NCBI GenBank assembly: GCA_963813895.1 | Contig: CAWFAS010000004.1 | Location: 496,001 to 560,000 of the forward strand | Length of the DNA: 64,000 bases | Direction: 5' to 3' | Source: DASZWJ01 sp963813895 | GTDB lineage: Bacteria; Pseudomonadota; Gammaproteobacteria; JAURND01 | Shown here: piece after piece, positions 50,342 through 58,580 of the stretch | Position numbering within the stretch: position 1 is the first letter of the stretch | How the letters are laid out: each line of letters opens with the position of its first letter | Made by a program: the position numbers and the translations under genes | The notes under the pieces: generated by a model | Told to the model about the DNA's origin: nothing | Database searches by the model: none | What the model saw: the letters and a program-made list of their open reading frames with translations, nothing else

Positions 50342-50437
50342 ATGGCAACTGCAGTTTACACCAACGCGCGTCTGCGCAAAATTCCTTTTTTCACTCTGCT
50401 CAACATGGCAATCGCACTCAAAATCGGCAAATTTTAA
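50342..50437 (+). CDS. Possible 31-residue peptide with a phage-like leader
   Basis: MATAVYTNARLRKIPFFTLL then NMAIALKIGKF. AGAGG lies 5 bases before the ATG. Upstream, GCGCACC-GGGT-GGGTGCGC (50274-50292) forms a hairpin, and CTAACACCCAGACCGGCACG resembles the leader before Ash/Icd-like genes of P4-type satellites, from memory. The downstream bases to 50583 are AT-rich with no feature. It may be a prophage scrap rather than a gene. Confidence 0.25.
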   Translation: MATAVYTNARLRKIPFFTLLNMAIALKIGKF

Positions 50438-50583
50438 TTTTTTAAAAAATAGCCTGAGTAAATTTTTTCATCAATATTTTCAATCACCGTGCCGCTTAAA
50501 AAATATCATATTTCAGAAATAAAGAATATAAATATACAAAAAATTATACATAAAAATTAAATTTTCTTTTTACTCGTCATTAG

Positions 50584-50694
50584 TTAATTTGAACACGCCA
50601 TTAATACTTTCAATAAATATTTATTATCCCAACCCGCTCTCTTTCTACGAGCGGTAATTCCCACCTTGCTTGTTTTTTCTTGTTTTAATAAATT
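50584..50694 (-). pseudogene. 3' fragment of the ISAs1 transposase, cut off by IS66
   Basis: Continuing the minus-strand frame across the IS66 target site gives NLLKQEKTSKVGITARRKRA then GWDNKYLLKVLMACSN and a stop. That is the standard ISAs1 C-terminus (NLLKQE..KR..AGWD..YL). Together with 52412-53677 it restores a 458-residue transposase. Confidence 0.9.
50687..50694. repeat. IS66 target-site duplication, left copy
   Basis: AATAAATT here and again at 52404-52411, an exact 8-bp duplication as IS66 elements make. Confidence 0.9.
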
Positions 50695-52403
50695 GTAACT
50701 GCTCGCCCTCTCCCAAGTAAATAATTATCAAAAAACACTTGACAGGATTTTTCGTAATATTTTTTATTATTCTTAAGTCACCCACAAAACCCCGCCTATA
50801 ACACCCATAAAGAACGTATAAGATATTCAATAGTGATTTGTGACTTTGAAAGAGAATTGGCATGTTTTAATGCCATGTCGCGCATCTAATGAAACCAAAA
50901 AAACCACATGTTATGATTAAGCCAATTTAATCACAGTCATTGGTATTACATGGGAAGTGTAAACATACAATCCGTGCGCGAAGAAGCTGAACGAATAAAG
51001 GCGGAATTTCAGCGTATCGCTGAAAGTAAAAAAATGGATACTGAAATTAGTATGCTAATGCAAAGCATGCTGATGCTAATCAATTTACTTATTGCCATTT
51101 TCCTTGAAAAAATGACAAAGAAAAATAATAAAAATTCAAGCAAGCCATCTTCACAAACCGAGAAAGATGAATCATCTATCACCCATAGTGGGACAAATGG
51201 CAAAGGAAAGCTTGAATCCGATGCTGTTGCAAACAATACCAGAACCATTGAGACTGTCACAATTTCGCACGTTACTCAGTGCGATGTTTGTGGTCAAGAT
51301 TTAACAGACGCGCCATGCGAGCATATCGAGAGAAGAACAAAAATTGATATTGTTTTTGAAACGGTAGTTGAGCATGTTGATGCAGAAATTAAATATTGCG
51401 AAAATTGCGATTCAATTGTAAAAGGAAAATTTCCATCTGACATGCCAGGTCCATTGCAATATGGGACTGGATTAAAGGCATATATCATCAGCTTATTGGT
51501 TTGCCAAATGATCTCGCTTAATCGGGTCCAGAAACTGATTAAAACACTGATTGGAAGGGTAATTGCTGAAGCCACTCTGTTACAATTTGTTTTACGTCTT
51601 AATCTTGCATTAGAACAATGGGAATCCAATGCAATAGAGCAATTGCTTAAAAGCCCCGCCATGAATGTAGATGAAACTTCTTTGAGAGTGGATAAAAAAA
51701 ATCACTGGATCCATGTTTATTCAGCGGGAGATATAACACTAAAATTTTTACACGCAAGGCGTGGTACTGAAGCAATCGATGAGATTAATATTATTCCGCG
51801 TTACAGTGGGACCATCATTCATGACTGCTGGGCATCCTATCTATCCTATGATAATTGTGATCATGGGCTATGTGGCTCGCATATTGTTCGTGAGCTCACG
51901 TGTATCATTGAATCCAATGGGTACCAGTGGGCAACCAATATGAAGTATCTTCTTTTAGAGACATGCAAAAAAATTTCGAAGAGGAAAAGCAAAAATCTTA
52001 GCAAAGAAGAATACGCTAATTTACAAAAACGATATAGAAATATTCTTACACGTGGAGAAAATGAATTGCCTGCTATTCCTGACAAGCCAAACGGCAGGCG
52101 AGGTAAAATTGCAAAATCAGATGCGCATAATTTATGGGAACGCTTAAGGAACAATGAATCCGCAGTTTTACTGTTCGCCAAAAAATCAGAAGTTTCATTT
52201 ACAAATAATCGTGCTGAGCGAGATCTAAGAATGTCTAAGGTAAAACAAAAAGTATCCGGTTGTTTTAGGACAAAAACTTATGCAAAAGCTTATTGTCGAA
52301 TTTCAGGTTATCTACAAACAATGGCAAACAAGGGGTACAATCCGTTAATTGCAATTCAAATGGCGCTTGCTGGTAAAGCTGATTGAGGGGAGCGAGTAGT
52401 TAC
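50695..52403 (+). mobile_element. IS66-family insertion sequence (single-gene type)
   Basis: 1709 bases. The ends are GTAACTGCTCGCCCTC (50695-50710) and, inverted, GTAACTACTCGCTCCCC (ending 52403), with AATAAATT duplicated outside. It has only the large transposase gene and no tnpA/tnpB helpers, as in the ISBst12 subgroup. Exact target copies and an intact gene point to a recent insertion, into the ISAs1 transposase. Its 255-base left non-coding part holds no further gene. Confidence 0.92.
50950..52386 (+). CDS. IS66-family transposase
   Basis: 478 residues. After an N-terminal helical coiled-coil region (KMDTEISMLMQSMLMLINLL) comes the zinc-finger CDVCGQDL with YCENC (about 114-160), as in IS66 TnpC. 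The DDE core is ANVDE-type: PAMNVDETSLRVDKKNHWIH (first Asp, about 241), IIHDCWASYLSYDNCDHGLC (second Asp, about 290) and SFTNNRAERDLRMSKVKQKV (Glu, about 420). GCFRTKTYAKAYCRISGYLQ is the usual C-terminal block. It looks full length and functional. Confidence 0.96.
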   Translation: MGSVNIQSVREEAERIKAEFQRIAESKKMDTEISMLMQSMLMLINLLIAIFLEKMTKKNNKNSSKPSSQTEKDESSITHSGTNGKGKLESDAVANNTRTIETVTISHVTQCDVCGQDLTDAPCEHIERRTKIDIVFETVVEHVDAEIKYCENCDSIVKGKFPSDMPGPLQYGTGLKAYIISLLVCQMISLNRVQKLIKTLIGRVIAEATLLQFVLRLNLALEQWESNAIEQLLKSPAMNVDETSLRVDKKNHWIHVYSAGDITLKFLHARRGTEAIDEINIIPRYSGTIIHDCWASYLSYDNCDHGLCGSHIVRELTCIIESNGYQWATNMKYLLLETCKKISKRKSKNLSKEEYANLQKRYRNILTRGENELPAIPDKPNGRRGKIAKSDAHNLWERLRNNESAVLLFAKKSEVSFTNNRAERDLRMSKVKQKVSGCFRTKTYAKAYCRISGYLQTMANKGYNPLIAIQMALAGKAD

Positions 52404-53677
52404 AATAAATTTAAAGAAACACGTCTTATGACTGCTAAATTTTCTGCTGCATTTCCAATACGGACACGACTTAAATCTTCTTTAAAACTCACATCTAAAG
52501 ACCAGTGAAGATTAATCTCAATATTCCAATGTTTACGCACTGCTTGCATAAATTTATTTATGTCTTGCTCTCTGAGAGTATGTCCACGTTTTTCTGTTTC
52601 CGCTAGAATGCGAAGTTTCGATTCCATCAAAGTTTTTCTATCAAAATCGGTGATTTTGATATCAAGGATGGAATCAATTTTATCTCCATTAGGGGCCTGT
52701 AAAACATAATGTAATTGCTCTCCAATTTGTTCTACATATATTTTGCCTTTTCCTGGCATCGCACCTTTTTCCAAATCCGACATTAACAAAACCTCATATC
52801 CATCATCCAAGCTTGTCAGGAAAAATCTTTTTGAACATTCCGTTTGATTATTGACTGTTCGCTTAACTTCAAGCATTCCCAAACCTTTTAAATGAGGCCA
52901 GCGAATTCCAAACGATTCTTGTTCACGTGGCATGATCAAAGTATATCTCCGCGATTCTACACGCCCATGATCGCGGATCTTTTCTAATTTCTGTTTATGA
53001 ATCATTTTCTTATATTTTTTTTCGCCTTGTTCTGCTCGTAAAAAAATATTTTGAACATCCTGATATAAAGTGGGTTGATTTTCTTTAAGCGACAAAACAT
53101 AATTTGCTTGTTTATTCACAATCTTTTTCGCAATTCCTTGCTGACAACCCATGGCATCGATTGTAACTGTGCTACCTGCTACATCGATCATATCTAAAAG
53201 CTCAGGGATTGCAGTTATTTCATTCGATTTTTCATCGGTTTTTATCTGACCAAGAAGAATTTTGTTTTCTGACGCCCATGCACTGACAACATGTAGCATT
53301 TTGGTTTCTTTTCTTTTATTGTGCGAACCTCGCAAGCTTTTTCCATCTATCGCAATAATCTCATTTTGCAAATCAATTGATAGCGATCCAATCCATGCCA
53401 AAAAGCATTCTTCAAATACCTGTGCGTCTAACAATGAAAAAACACGACCAAATGTGTCATGAGAGGGTATTCCGTTAGGTAACCCTAAAAAGGTTTTAAG
53501 CCAATCTAATTTGGCTTCAGCAAACTCACAAATCTCTGTCCAGCCATCTGCGCCACAGATTGTTCCAAGGATGGCTATGACAAGAATGTCATGGAAATTA
53601 TGGAGTCGATTATGGTTATCTGTTCTCGGATCTTCTAATGCTTCAAAATGTACAAAAAATGTATCATTTAATTCCAT
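52400..53677 (-). pseudogene. ISAs1-family transposase truncated by IS66 insertion
   Basis: 425 residues in the open part. The N-terminal DDE_Tnp_1-associated domain is FFVHFEALEDPRTDNHNRLH and HDILVIAILGTICGADGWTE. The DDE domain has EIIAIDGKSLRGSHNK (first Asp), VTIDAMGCQQGIAKKIVNKQ (second Asp) and the Glu region RKHWNIEINLHWSLDVSFKE..D. The reading frame ends in IS66 sequence just after RRVSLNLL; the true tail is at 50584-50694. A palindrome ATACTCCCT/AGGGAGTAT lies at 53681-53713 before the start. Exact ends of the ISAs1 element were not found. Confidence 0.93.
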
Positions 53678-53918
53678 GGATACTCCCTGTTATTTTTATT
53701 TTATAGGGAGTATTTTCTAGGAAATATTAATAAAATCAAGTAAAATCAAGCATGTAGTTTAGTGCGATTGCCATGTGGGATCCTCCAGGCTTGGCACCCC
53801 TACATCCTGAAACAACCCTCCCGCCTTAAGACGTGGTGGCGGTGGGATGGTGGGCTTTTGTCCGTAGCAGGTCTTTCAGTGTGTGAGGAGGCGGTGAGCT
53901 GAGGGAGGGGGATTGATG

Positions 53919-53948
53919 GGCGGGGCCCAGCCCTACCAAGGCCCCGCC
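53919..53948. terminator. Strong GC-rich hairpin before the DUF3050 operon
   Basis: GGCGGGGCC (53919-53927) pairs perfectly with GGCCCCGCC (53940-53948). The stretch 53780-54000 is much more GC-rich than its neighbours. It could insulate the operon from upstream transcription or be an attenuator. Confidence 0.4.
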
Positions 53949-53979
53949 ATTGGTCTTATCCCTTAGCTCGCCTGCTTCT

Positions 53980-53994
53980 GGCTGTTTAACAGCC
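53980..53994. promoter_or_regulatory. Palindrome overlapping the leader of the DUF3050 gene
   Basis: GGCTGTT-T-AACAGCC is a perfect 7-bp inverted repeat just 2 bases before the AAAGGAG ribosome site. A repressor operator or a stem controlling ribosome access are both possible. Confidence 0.35.
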
Positions 53995-54007
53995 AAAGGA
54001 GACGCGC

Positions 54008-54784
54008 ATGGACGACAAATTACACGATATTGTCATTGGTATTCAGCCGCTAGTTGATGCCATTGCCCATCATAAGCTCTTTAGAGCTATTACATCCATT
54101 GCCCGGTTACGGCGGTTTACGGAAATTCATGTTTATGCCGTATGGGACTTTATTTGTTTACTTAAGGCTCTACAGCGCAAACTCACGAGCCAGCACCTTT
54201 TTTGGTCACCACCTATTAACCCACTGGGTTGTTATCTAGTTAATTCCCTAGTGGCGGAAGAAGAAAGCGACTGTATCGAGCATAACCATTATTTAAGTCA
54301 CTTCGAATTATACCTGCAAGCTATGCAGCAATGCGGGGCAGATATCCGTGGCATTCGCCAGTTTATTGCCAACATCCACCCAGAGCAATCGCTCGCATCT
54401 TTGCTGGTCAGCAACAATCTTCCGAAACCTGCTCAGGGATTTATTCAAGATACCTTCGAAATCATAGAAAAAGAATCTCACGTCATCGCCGCATCCCTAG
54501 CTTTTGCACGCGAGCAAATCACTTCCACCATGTTCACACAATTGTTAAATACCTTCGAACCACCCGAGGATTCAAGCTATTCATTGCAGTTATTTAGGCT
54601 CTACCTACAACGCCATATTGAGCTGGACAGCGGCCAGCACAGCCAACAATCACAACGCCTAGTTGCCACCCTTTGTGGCTCAGATAAATGTAAATGGGAT
54701 GAGGTACTGGAGGCCGCTTGGTTTTCGCTCAATAGCCGACTGCAATTACTGGACGGCATTTATCACCAAGTCATGGAGATATAA
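54008..54784 (+). CDS. DUF3050 family protein
   Basis: 258 residues. Family landmarks are HHKLFRAITSIARLRRFTEI (about 21-40), HVYAVWDFICLLKALQRKLT (about 41-60), NSLVAEEESDC (about 78-88), and SHFELYLQAMQQCGADIRGI (about 97-116). A C-terminal half with ESHVIAASLAFARE and RLYLQRHIELDSGQHS is also typical. The conserved His and Glu suggest a heme-oxygenase-like helical metal protein; the function is not established. AGGAG lies 7 bases before the ATG. It is first in an operon with a histidine kinase 4 bases downstream and a response regulator, so it may make or sense a signal for that pair. Confidence 0.87.
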   Translation: MDDKLHDIVIGIQPLVDAIAHHKLFRAITSIARLRRFTEIHVYAVWDFICLLKALQRKLTSQHLFWSPPINPLGCYLVNSLVAEEESDCIEHNHYLSHFELYLQAMQQCGADIRGIRQFIANIHPEQSLASLLVSNNLPKPAQGFIQDTFEIIEKESHVIAASLAFAREQITSTMFTQLLNTFEPPEDSSYSLQLFRLYLQRHIELDSGQHSQQSQRLVATLCGSDKCKWDEVLEAAWFSLNSRLQLLDGIYHQVMEI

Positions 54785-54788
54785 ACGG

Positions 54789-55964
54789 ATGAACACTTTC
54801 AGCTTACAGGAACGGCAAATTTTGATAGAAACCGTGTTTGAACACATCCCACAACTGATTTTCTGGAAAAACAGCAACTCAGTCTATTTAGGCTGCAATA
54901 AAAAATACGCAGAATTTCTAGGTTTGAATACCCCACAAGAGTTAGTTGGCAAAACTGACTATGATTTGGGGTGGCTGGCCGATGGAGATACGGCAGAAAA
55001 ATTTCGTATCGGTGATAGGCAAACTTTAGCAGGCCAACATATTATCAACGAAGAAGAGTGGTTGTCGGTTAAACAGGGTACTAAAATTCTCGCCCTAGTC
55101 AACAAAGTGCCGCTACATAACTCCAAAGGTCGAGTGATTGGTGTACTAGGCGTGGCAACGGATATTACAGAAAAGAAACATCTGGAAGAACAGATGGCCA
55201 AAGTAGAACATCAACTCCAAGGGATGACTCTGGTCAGCGCCAGCATTGCTCATGAAATACGCACACCGCTAGCAGCGTTAAGGAATACGGCTAAAGGCGT
55301 TAAAAAACTGCTGCCCCCTTTATTAGCAGGTTATCGAAAAGCAGCAGAATATCGGCTAAACATTCCACCCATTCCTGATTCAGTAATGAAATTATTAGAG
55401 CAATCAGCCACGGGGATAATGAGGAAAGTAGATGAAGCCAATCAAGTGATTGACATGTTGTTAGTCAATATCAGAAGTCTACGCCAGGAAAAATTAATTG
55501 ATCCACAACCCTGTTCCGCCAAGCATTGCATTGATTACGCCTTATCTCATTATGCACTCAGTCGAGACTTACCAAAAATGACTTGGGAGAAAAGCGCTGA
55601 TTTTATATTTTATGGAAAAGAAATGTTATTGGTGCATGTGTTGTTTAATCTTCTGAAAAACGCAATTTATTTTATTCGTAAAGCCGGTAAAGGTCAGATC
55701 TATATTTGGATTGAATCAACCACACAGGAGAATACCATTCATTTTAAAGATACTGGCATGGGTATTCGCCCAGAAAATATATCAAAAATTTTTGAACCAT
55801 TTTTCACGGCAGATACCAATAAAGGCACAGGTGTTGGTTTGGCATTTTGCCGTATGACCATGCAAGCCCTGGGTGGAGGTATCCGTTGCGAATCGCAGTG
55901 GCATGAATACACAGAGTTTATATTGACATTCCCAGGAGCCGCCCATAAGGAAGACACACCATGA
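54789..55964 (+). CDS. PAS-domain sensor histidine kinase
   Basis: 391 residues from ATG 54789, preferred because the previous gene ends there. No membrane helix, so it is cytosolic. A PAS domain (about 10-130: FEHIPQLIFWKNSNSVYLGC..GVLGVATDITEKK) is followed by HisKA with SASIAHEIRTPLAALRNTAK (phospho-acceptor His about 154) and an ATPase domain with N-box HVLFNLLKNAIYF, G1 FKDTGMGIRPENI, F-box FEPFFTADT and G2 NKGTGVGLAFCRM. The helical insert PPLLAGYRKAAEYRLNIPPI resembles kinases of the LqsS/CqsS type. Its stop overlaps the response-regulator ATG by 4 bases. Confidence 0.93.
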   Translation: MNTFSLQERQILIETVFEHIPQLIFWKNSNSVYLGCNKKYAEFLGLNTPQELVGKTDYDLGWLADGDTAEKFRIGDRQTLAGQHIINEEEWLSVKQGTKILALVNKVPLHNSKGRVIGVLGVATDITEKKHLEEQMAKVEHQLQGMTLVSASIAHEIRTPLAALRNTAKGVKKLLPPLLAGYRKAAEYRLNIPPIPDSVMKLLEQSATGIMRKVDEANQVIDMLLVNIRSLRQEKLIDPQPCSAKHCIDYALSHYALSRDLPKMTWEKSADFIFYGKEMLLVHVLFNLLKNAIYFIRKAGKGQIYIWIESTTQENTIHFKDTGMGIRPENISKIFEPFFTADTNKGTGVGLAFCRMTMQALGGGIRCESQWHEYTEFILTFPGAAHKEDTP

Positions 55965-56932
55965 ATCCCATTCCAGCTTTATATCACCCCACCACATTGA
56001 TGTTAGTCGATGATGACCCTGAATTTCTCGTCACACTTTCCCTCACACTATCCGATCAATTTAAATGCGAATTGTTTACAGATCACCAAGATGCTGAGCA
56101 ATATCTCTTTCAACACAATACCTGGCCTGCGTTTAAGGCGCGTTATTTACAAATCGATTACCAAGACCTATACCGATTCACGGTTAACATTGAAATCGCT
56201 AAAATCTATCAAGAGGCATGGAATCAGCAAAGATTTGCCCGAACAGCCATACTAATTATCGATTATGATATGCCAGGTATGAATGGTTTAGAATTAGCAC
56301 GACGTTTAAAATCCAAGTTTCCGTTAAAAGTCATTCTATTGACGGGAGAAGCAGAACAGCAAACAGCCATAGATGCATTTAATCGTGGGGAAATTGATCG
56401 ATTCTTACTGAAGAGCATCCCTGATTGTAGCGAACGTATATCTCAATTCATTCATGAGCTACAATGGGATTTTTTTCAGGAGCTTTCTACTGCAGTATTA
56501 GAGCCATTAATTTCGCAAGCAGGTCATACCCTGCAAGACAAACATTTTCATGCTCTATTTCAACAGGTTTTGAGAGAGCGAGAAATTGTTGAGTTTTATC
56601 TACTGGATGAATCGGGAAGTTTTTTACTATTGGATTCACAAGCTCAACCAACCTGGCTGCTTGTACGTACTGCGGCAGATATGGAACTATTTTATGACAT
56701 GGCGGCAACAGGAGAGCCGGATGTACCAAACGCCTTATTAAAAGCTTTGAAAAACAGGAAGAAAATTGTATTTTTACCCCTACAATTAACCACAGTACCT
56801 GATTATGAAGAGTGGTTAGTCTATGACGCCATACAATTGGCAGATCAGGAAATTTACTACTGTATTATTCATGGTTGGCAAAATAGCAAACAAATCAGCG
56901 AAAAAATCTCCAGCTATTCAGCCTTTTTATAA
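55961..56932 (+). CDS. Response regulator with unusual long receiver and C-terminal domain
   Basis: 323 residues. The receiver domain has MLVDDDPEF (acidic pair, about 15-23), the phosphorylated Asp in ILIIDYDMPGMNGLE (about 99-113), Thr in VILLTGEA and Lys in RFLLKSIP. About 35 extra residues separate the acidic pair from the phosphorylation site compared with standard receivers. The C-terminal 165 residues (WDFFQELSTAVLEPLISQAG..) lack a helix-turn-helix, so the output is probably not direct DNA binding. The layout is reminiscent of LqsR, but this is a resemblance in plan rather than a proven homology. It overlaps its kinase gene. Confidence 0.88.
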   Translation: MNPIPALYHPTTLMLVDDDPEFLVTLSLTLSDQFKCELFTDHQDAEQYLFQHNTWPAFKARYLQIDYQDLYRFTVNIEIAKIYQEAWNQQRFARTAILIIDYDMPGMNGLELARRLKSKFPLKVILLTGEAEQQTAIDAFNRGEIDRFLLKSIPDCSERISQFIHELQWDFFQELSTAVLEPLISQAGHTLQDKHFHALFQQVLREREIVEFYLLDESGSFLLLDSQAQPTWLLVRTAADMELFYDMAATGEPDVPNALLKALKNRKKIVFLPLQLTTVPDYEEWLVYDAIQLADQEIYYCIIHGWQNSKQISEKISSYSAFL

Positions 56933-57206
56933 GGACATTAAATGGCAATGCCCTCATACCTTTTACAAAAGCATACATGCGTTCTGTAATCGATAAACTG
57001 TTAGAATAATTGCAGTCATCTTCAAACATCGCGTCAGCGCTTTTCTTCAATATTACTTGAGCATTTTCAATGGCCTCAGATTCTGCGTCATGAAACATGG
57101 CGGCGGCTGCTATTTCATGATCATTATGCACAGGAGGTATATAGCGCTGTGAATCGTCGATTCGATAATCCTCGGTTACTTGAATGGGTTCGATCATGTC
57201 TTCCAT
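56895..57206 (-). CDS. Hypothetical small protein of the conjugative region
   Basis: 103 residues, acidic N-terminal half (MEDMIEPIQVTEDYRIDDSQ), middle helix HEIAAAAMFHDAESEAIENA, and a basic end. The ribosome site AGGAG lies 6 bases before the ATG, good support for translation. Its 3' end overlaps the convergent response-regulator gene by 38 bases. Unrecognised. It is the last of three small minus-strand genes next to the TraI control region. Confidence 0.65.
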   Translation of the reverse strand: MEDMIEPIQVTEDYRIDDSQRYIPPVHNDHEIAAAAMFHDAESEAIENAQVILKKSADAMFEDDCNYSNSLSITERMYAFVKGMRALPFNVLIKRLNSWRFFR

Positions 57207-57250
57207 TGCATTCTCCTAATGCGGTGAAAAGCCCGTATTTTTCATTGGTC

Positions 57251-57469
57251 TTATTCTTGCAAATTTTGTAAGGATTGCTGTGACATAACTTTGCGCCATT
57301 CTTTATCATTTTTCAAGATGTAATCGATGGATTGGACAATAAACTCCCCTGGCCGTTGGATGCCAGCCCAGCTGCAATAAGCTCTAACTTCAGTTAACAA
57401 TGATTCATGGATAGAAACCGTTAATGTCATTCGTTTAGATTTTTGATGCGTAGAACTTAAAAGTGCCAT
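57251..57469 (-). CDS. Small protein, possible ribbon-helix-helix accessory factor
   Basis: 72 residues. RMTLTVSIHESLLTEVRAYC has the strand-plus-helix pattern of a ribbon-helix-helix protein (T-x-S-I-x-x-x-L), followed by GIQRPGEFIVQSIDYILKND as a second helix. GGAG lies 8 bases before the ATG. Such proteins regulate or assist relaxases in conjugative elements. It is part of a three-gene minus-strand run with the DUF5397-like gene. DNA binding is inferred from pattern only. Confidence 0.65.
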   Translation of the reverse strand: MALLSSTHQKSKRMTLTVSIHESLLTEVRAYCSWAGIQRPGEFIVQSIDYILKNDKEWRKVMSQQSLQNLQE

Positions 57470-57514
57470 GTTATTTCTCCGGTGTAAGTTGTGTTAAAGA
57501 GTTATAAAAATTCT

Positions 57515-57715
57515 TCATTCAGACAATGGATCACATAAGATTTCGCTGTAATGGTAATCATTATTTTCATTCGTACTGAGTATCTTAATTCGCATCAACC
57601 AATCCCCATTTTCTAGTTGATGTAGCGGTTTTAGTACTTGATATTTTTCTCCAAATGATCCAAAGGTTTTGATTTGACCGCAAACATGGGTTAAATCTTC
57701 CAAGGTTATTACCAT
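57515..57715 (-). CDS. DUF5397-like small protein
   Basis: 66 residues: VCGQIKTFGSFGEKYQVLKP, then LENGDWLMRIKILSTNENND and YHYSEILCDPLSE. The G-QIK-FG-FG-KYEV..GDWL-RI plan matches short DUF5397 proteins found in mobile elements of proteobacteria. Function unknown. AGGAGA lies 5 bases before the ATG. It is first of the small minus-strand genes, so its promoter should lie in the 57716-57800 region. Confidence 0.68.
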   Translation of the reverse strand: MVITLEDLTHVCGQIKTFGSFGEKYQVLKPLHQLENGDWLMRIKILSTNENNDYHYSEILCDPLSE

Positions 57716-57914
57716 ACAGTTCTCCTATATTATGTTGTGTAAATAAAAAGATGTTTATCCTAAAAATATCATGACATTTTCCTTGCAAATTGACATAGGA
57801 ATCTAATGAGTTTTACAATGCAAAATGCCTTAAAAAAATAGGAAAAAGTAAAAATAAATATGTACTGCTCATTATTTAGATACTGATTTCCTGGGTGTCG
57901 ACCGCATTTTTCTC

Positions 57915-57934
57915 ACACCTGTCGCAACGGGTGT
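57915..57934. other. Short hairpin in the putative transfer-origin region
   Basis: ACACCTGT and ACGGGTGT form an 8-bp stem (one T-G wobble) with loop CGCA. It lies between small accessory genes and the TGCATCAC cluster, the kind of place where a MobF relaxase origin lies. No nick site could be identified, so oriT is only a possibility. Confidence 0.25.
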
Positions 57935-58016
57935 TGCATAGTAAAAATCTACGAATAATGAAAGACTTATGCGCGAAAATGGCCCTGCAGTAAAATAAGA
58001 AAATTTGAAAATAACT

Positions 58017-58173
58017 GCATCACTGTGCATCAGCGAAAAGCGCTCATTAAATGCCTAATTTTGATAAATGGTGCATACCAAAACCCCAGAATTTTTTAAT
58101 GTGCATCACTTTTTGCATCACGTGATGCATTTTCTGCAGTAAAGTGATGCAGTAAGTGCATCACGTGATTTAC
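58017..58173. promoter_or_regulatory. Cluster of TGCATCAC operator-like motifs
   Basis: TGCATCAC occurs at 58017, 58103, 58115 and 58158, with a variant (TGCATCAG) at 58026. Its complement GTGATGCA occurs at 58123 and 58145. Two form full palindromes: TGCATCACGTGATGCA (58115-58130) and TGCATCACGTGATTTA (58158-58173). They lie directly upstream of the ribbon-helix-helix gene at 58213, so autoregulation or relaxosome assembly by that protein is likely. Confidence 0.65.
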
Positions 58174-58212
58174 ACTACGGATATGGAATTTTTCGCTTGT
58201 GAGGAGAAAATC

Positions 58213-58575
58213 ATGCAGCGCATCACAATCAGCCTCCCAGAAGACCTTTTGCAAGAACTGGAGGGAAATGCTGCGGTTCGCGGCATGCCTTTGGCAAAAT
58301 ATTTACGCGGATTAATCGAACAGAACTGCCAACTTTCAGGAGCCAAGGAGAATAAACTTCGTACCATTGACAAAGCACCTGCAACAAAATTACCTACACA
58401 AACAGATGCTACTTTTTTGAAATATCACTTGGAGTGGGCACTGGAATCGCGTTACTTGCTGCGCTATCTGATAGACAGCCTGGAGCAGCAATCTTCTGAG
58501 AAACGAGCTACCGTACTAAGTACAGCAACGGAGCGAGCGCAAAAGTTAGTCGCTGAATTATTGGAAAAAGCCTGA
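58213..58575 (+). CDS. Ribbon-helix-helix regulator / relaxosome accessory protein
   Basis: 120 residues from ATG 58213, with AGGAG 7 bases upstream; earlier in-frame starts have none. MQRITISLPEDLLQELEGNA then AVRGMPLAKYLRGLIEQNC is a clear CopG/MetJ-type ribbon-helix-helix (strand 2-8, two helices). The C-terminal 60 residues (FLKYHLEWALESRYLLRYLI..) are helical and may form the oligomer. Upstream lie repeated TGCATCAC palindromes, which are the obvious binding sites. It converges on traI, ending 6 bases from its stop. Functionally similar proteins (TraM/TraY/MobC class) bind near oriT and help the relaxase. Confidence 0.85.
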   Translation: MQRITISLPEDLLQELEGNAAVRGMPLAKYLRGLIEQNCQLSGAKENKLRTIDKAPATKLPTQTDATFLKYHLEWALESRYLLRYLIDSLEQQSSEKRATVLSTATERAQKLVAELLEKA

Positions 58576-58580
58576 ATATT

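Noticed and set aside
54663..54788. N-terminal extension of the PAS kinase
   Set aside because: It overlaps the end of the DUF3050 gene in another frame; ATG 54789 directly follows that stop.
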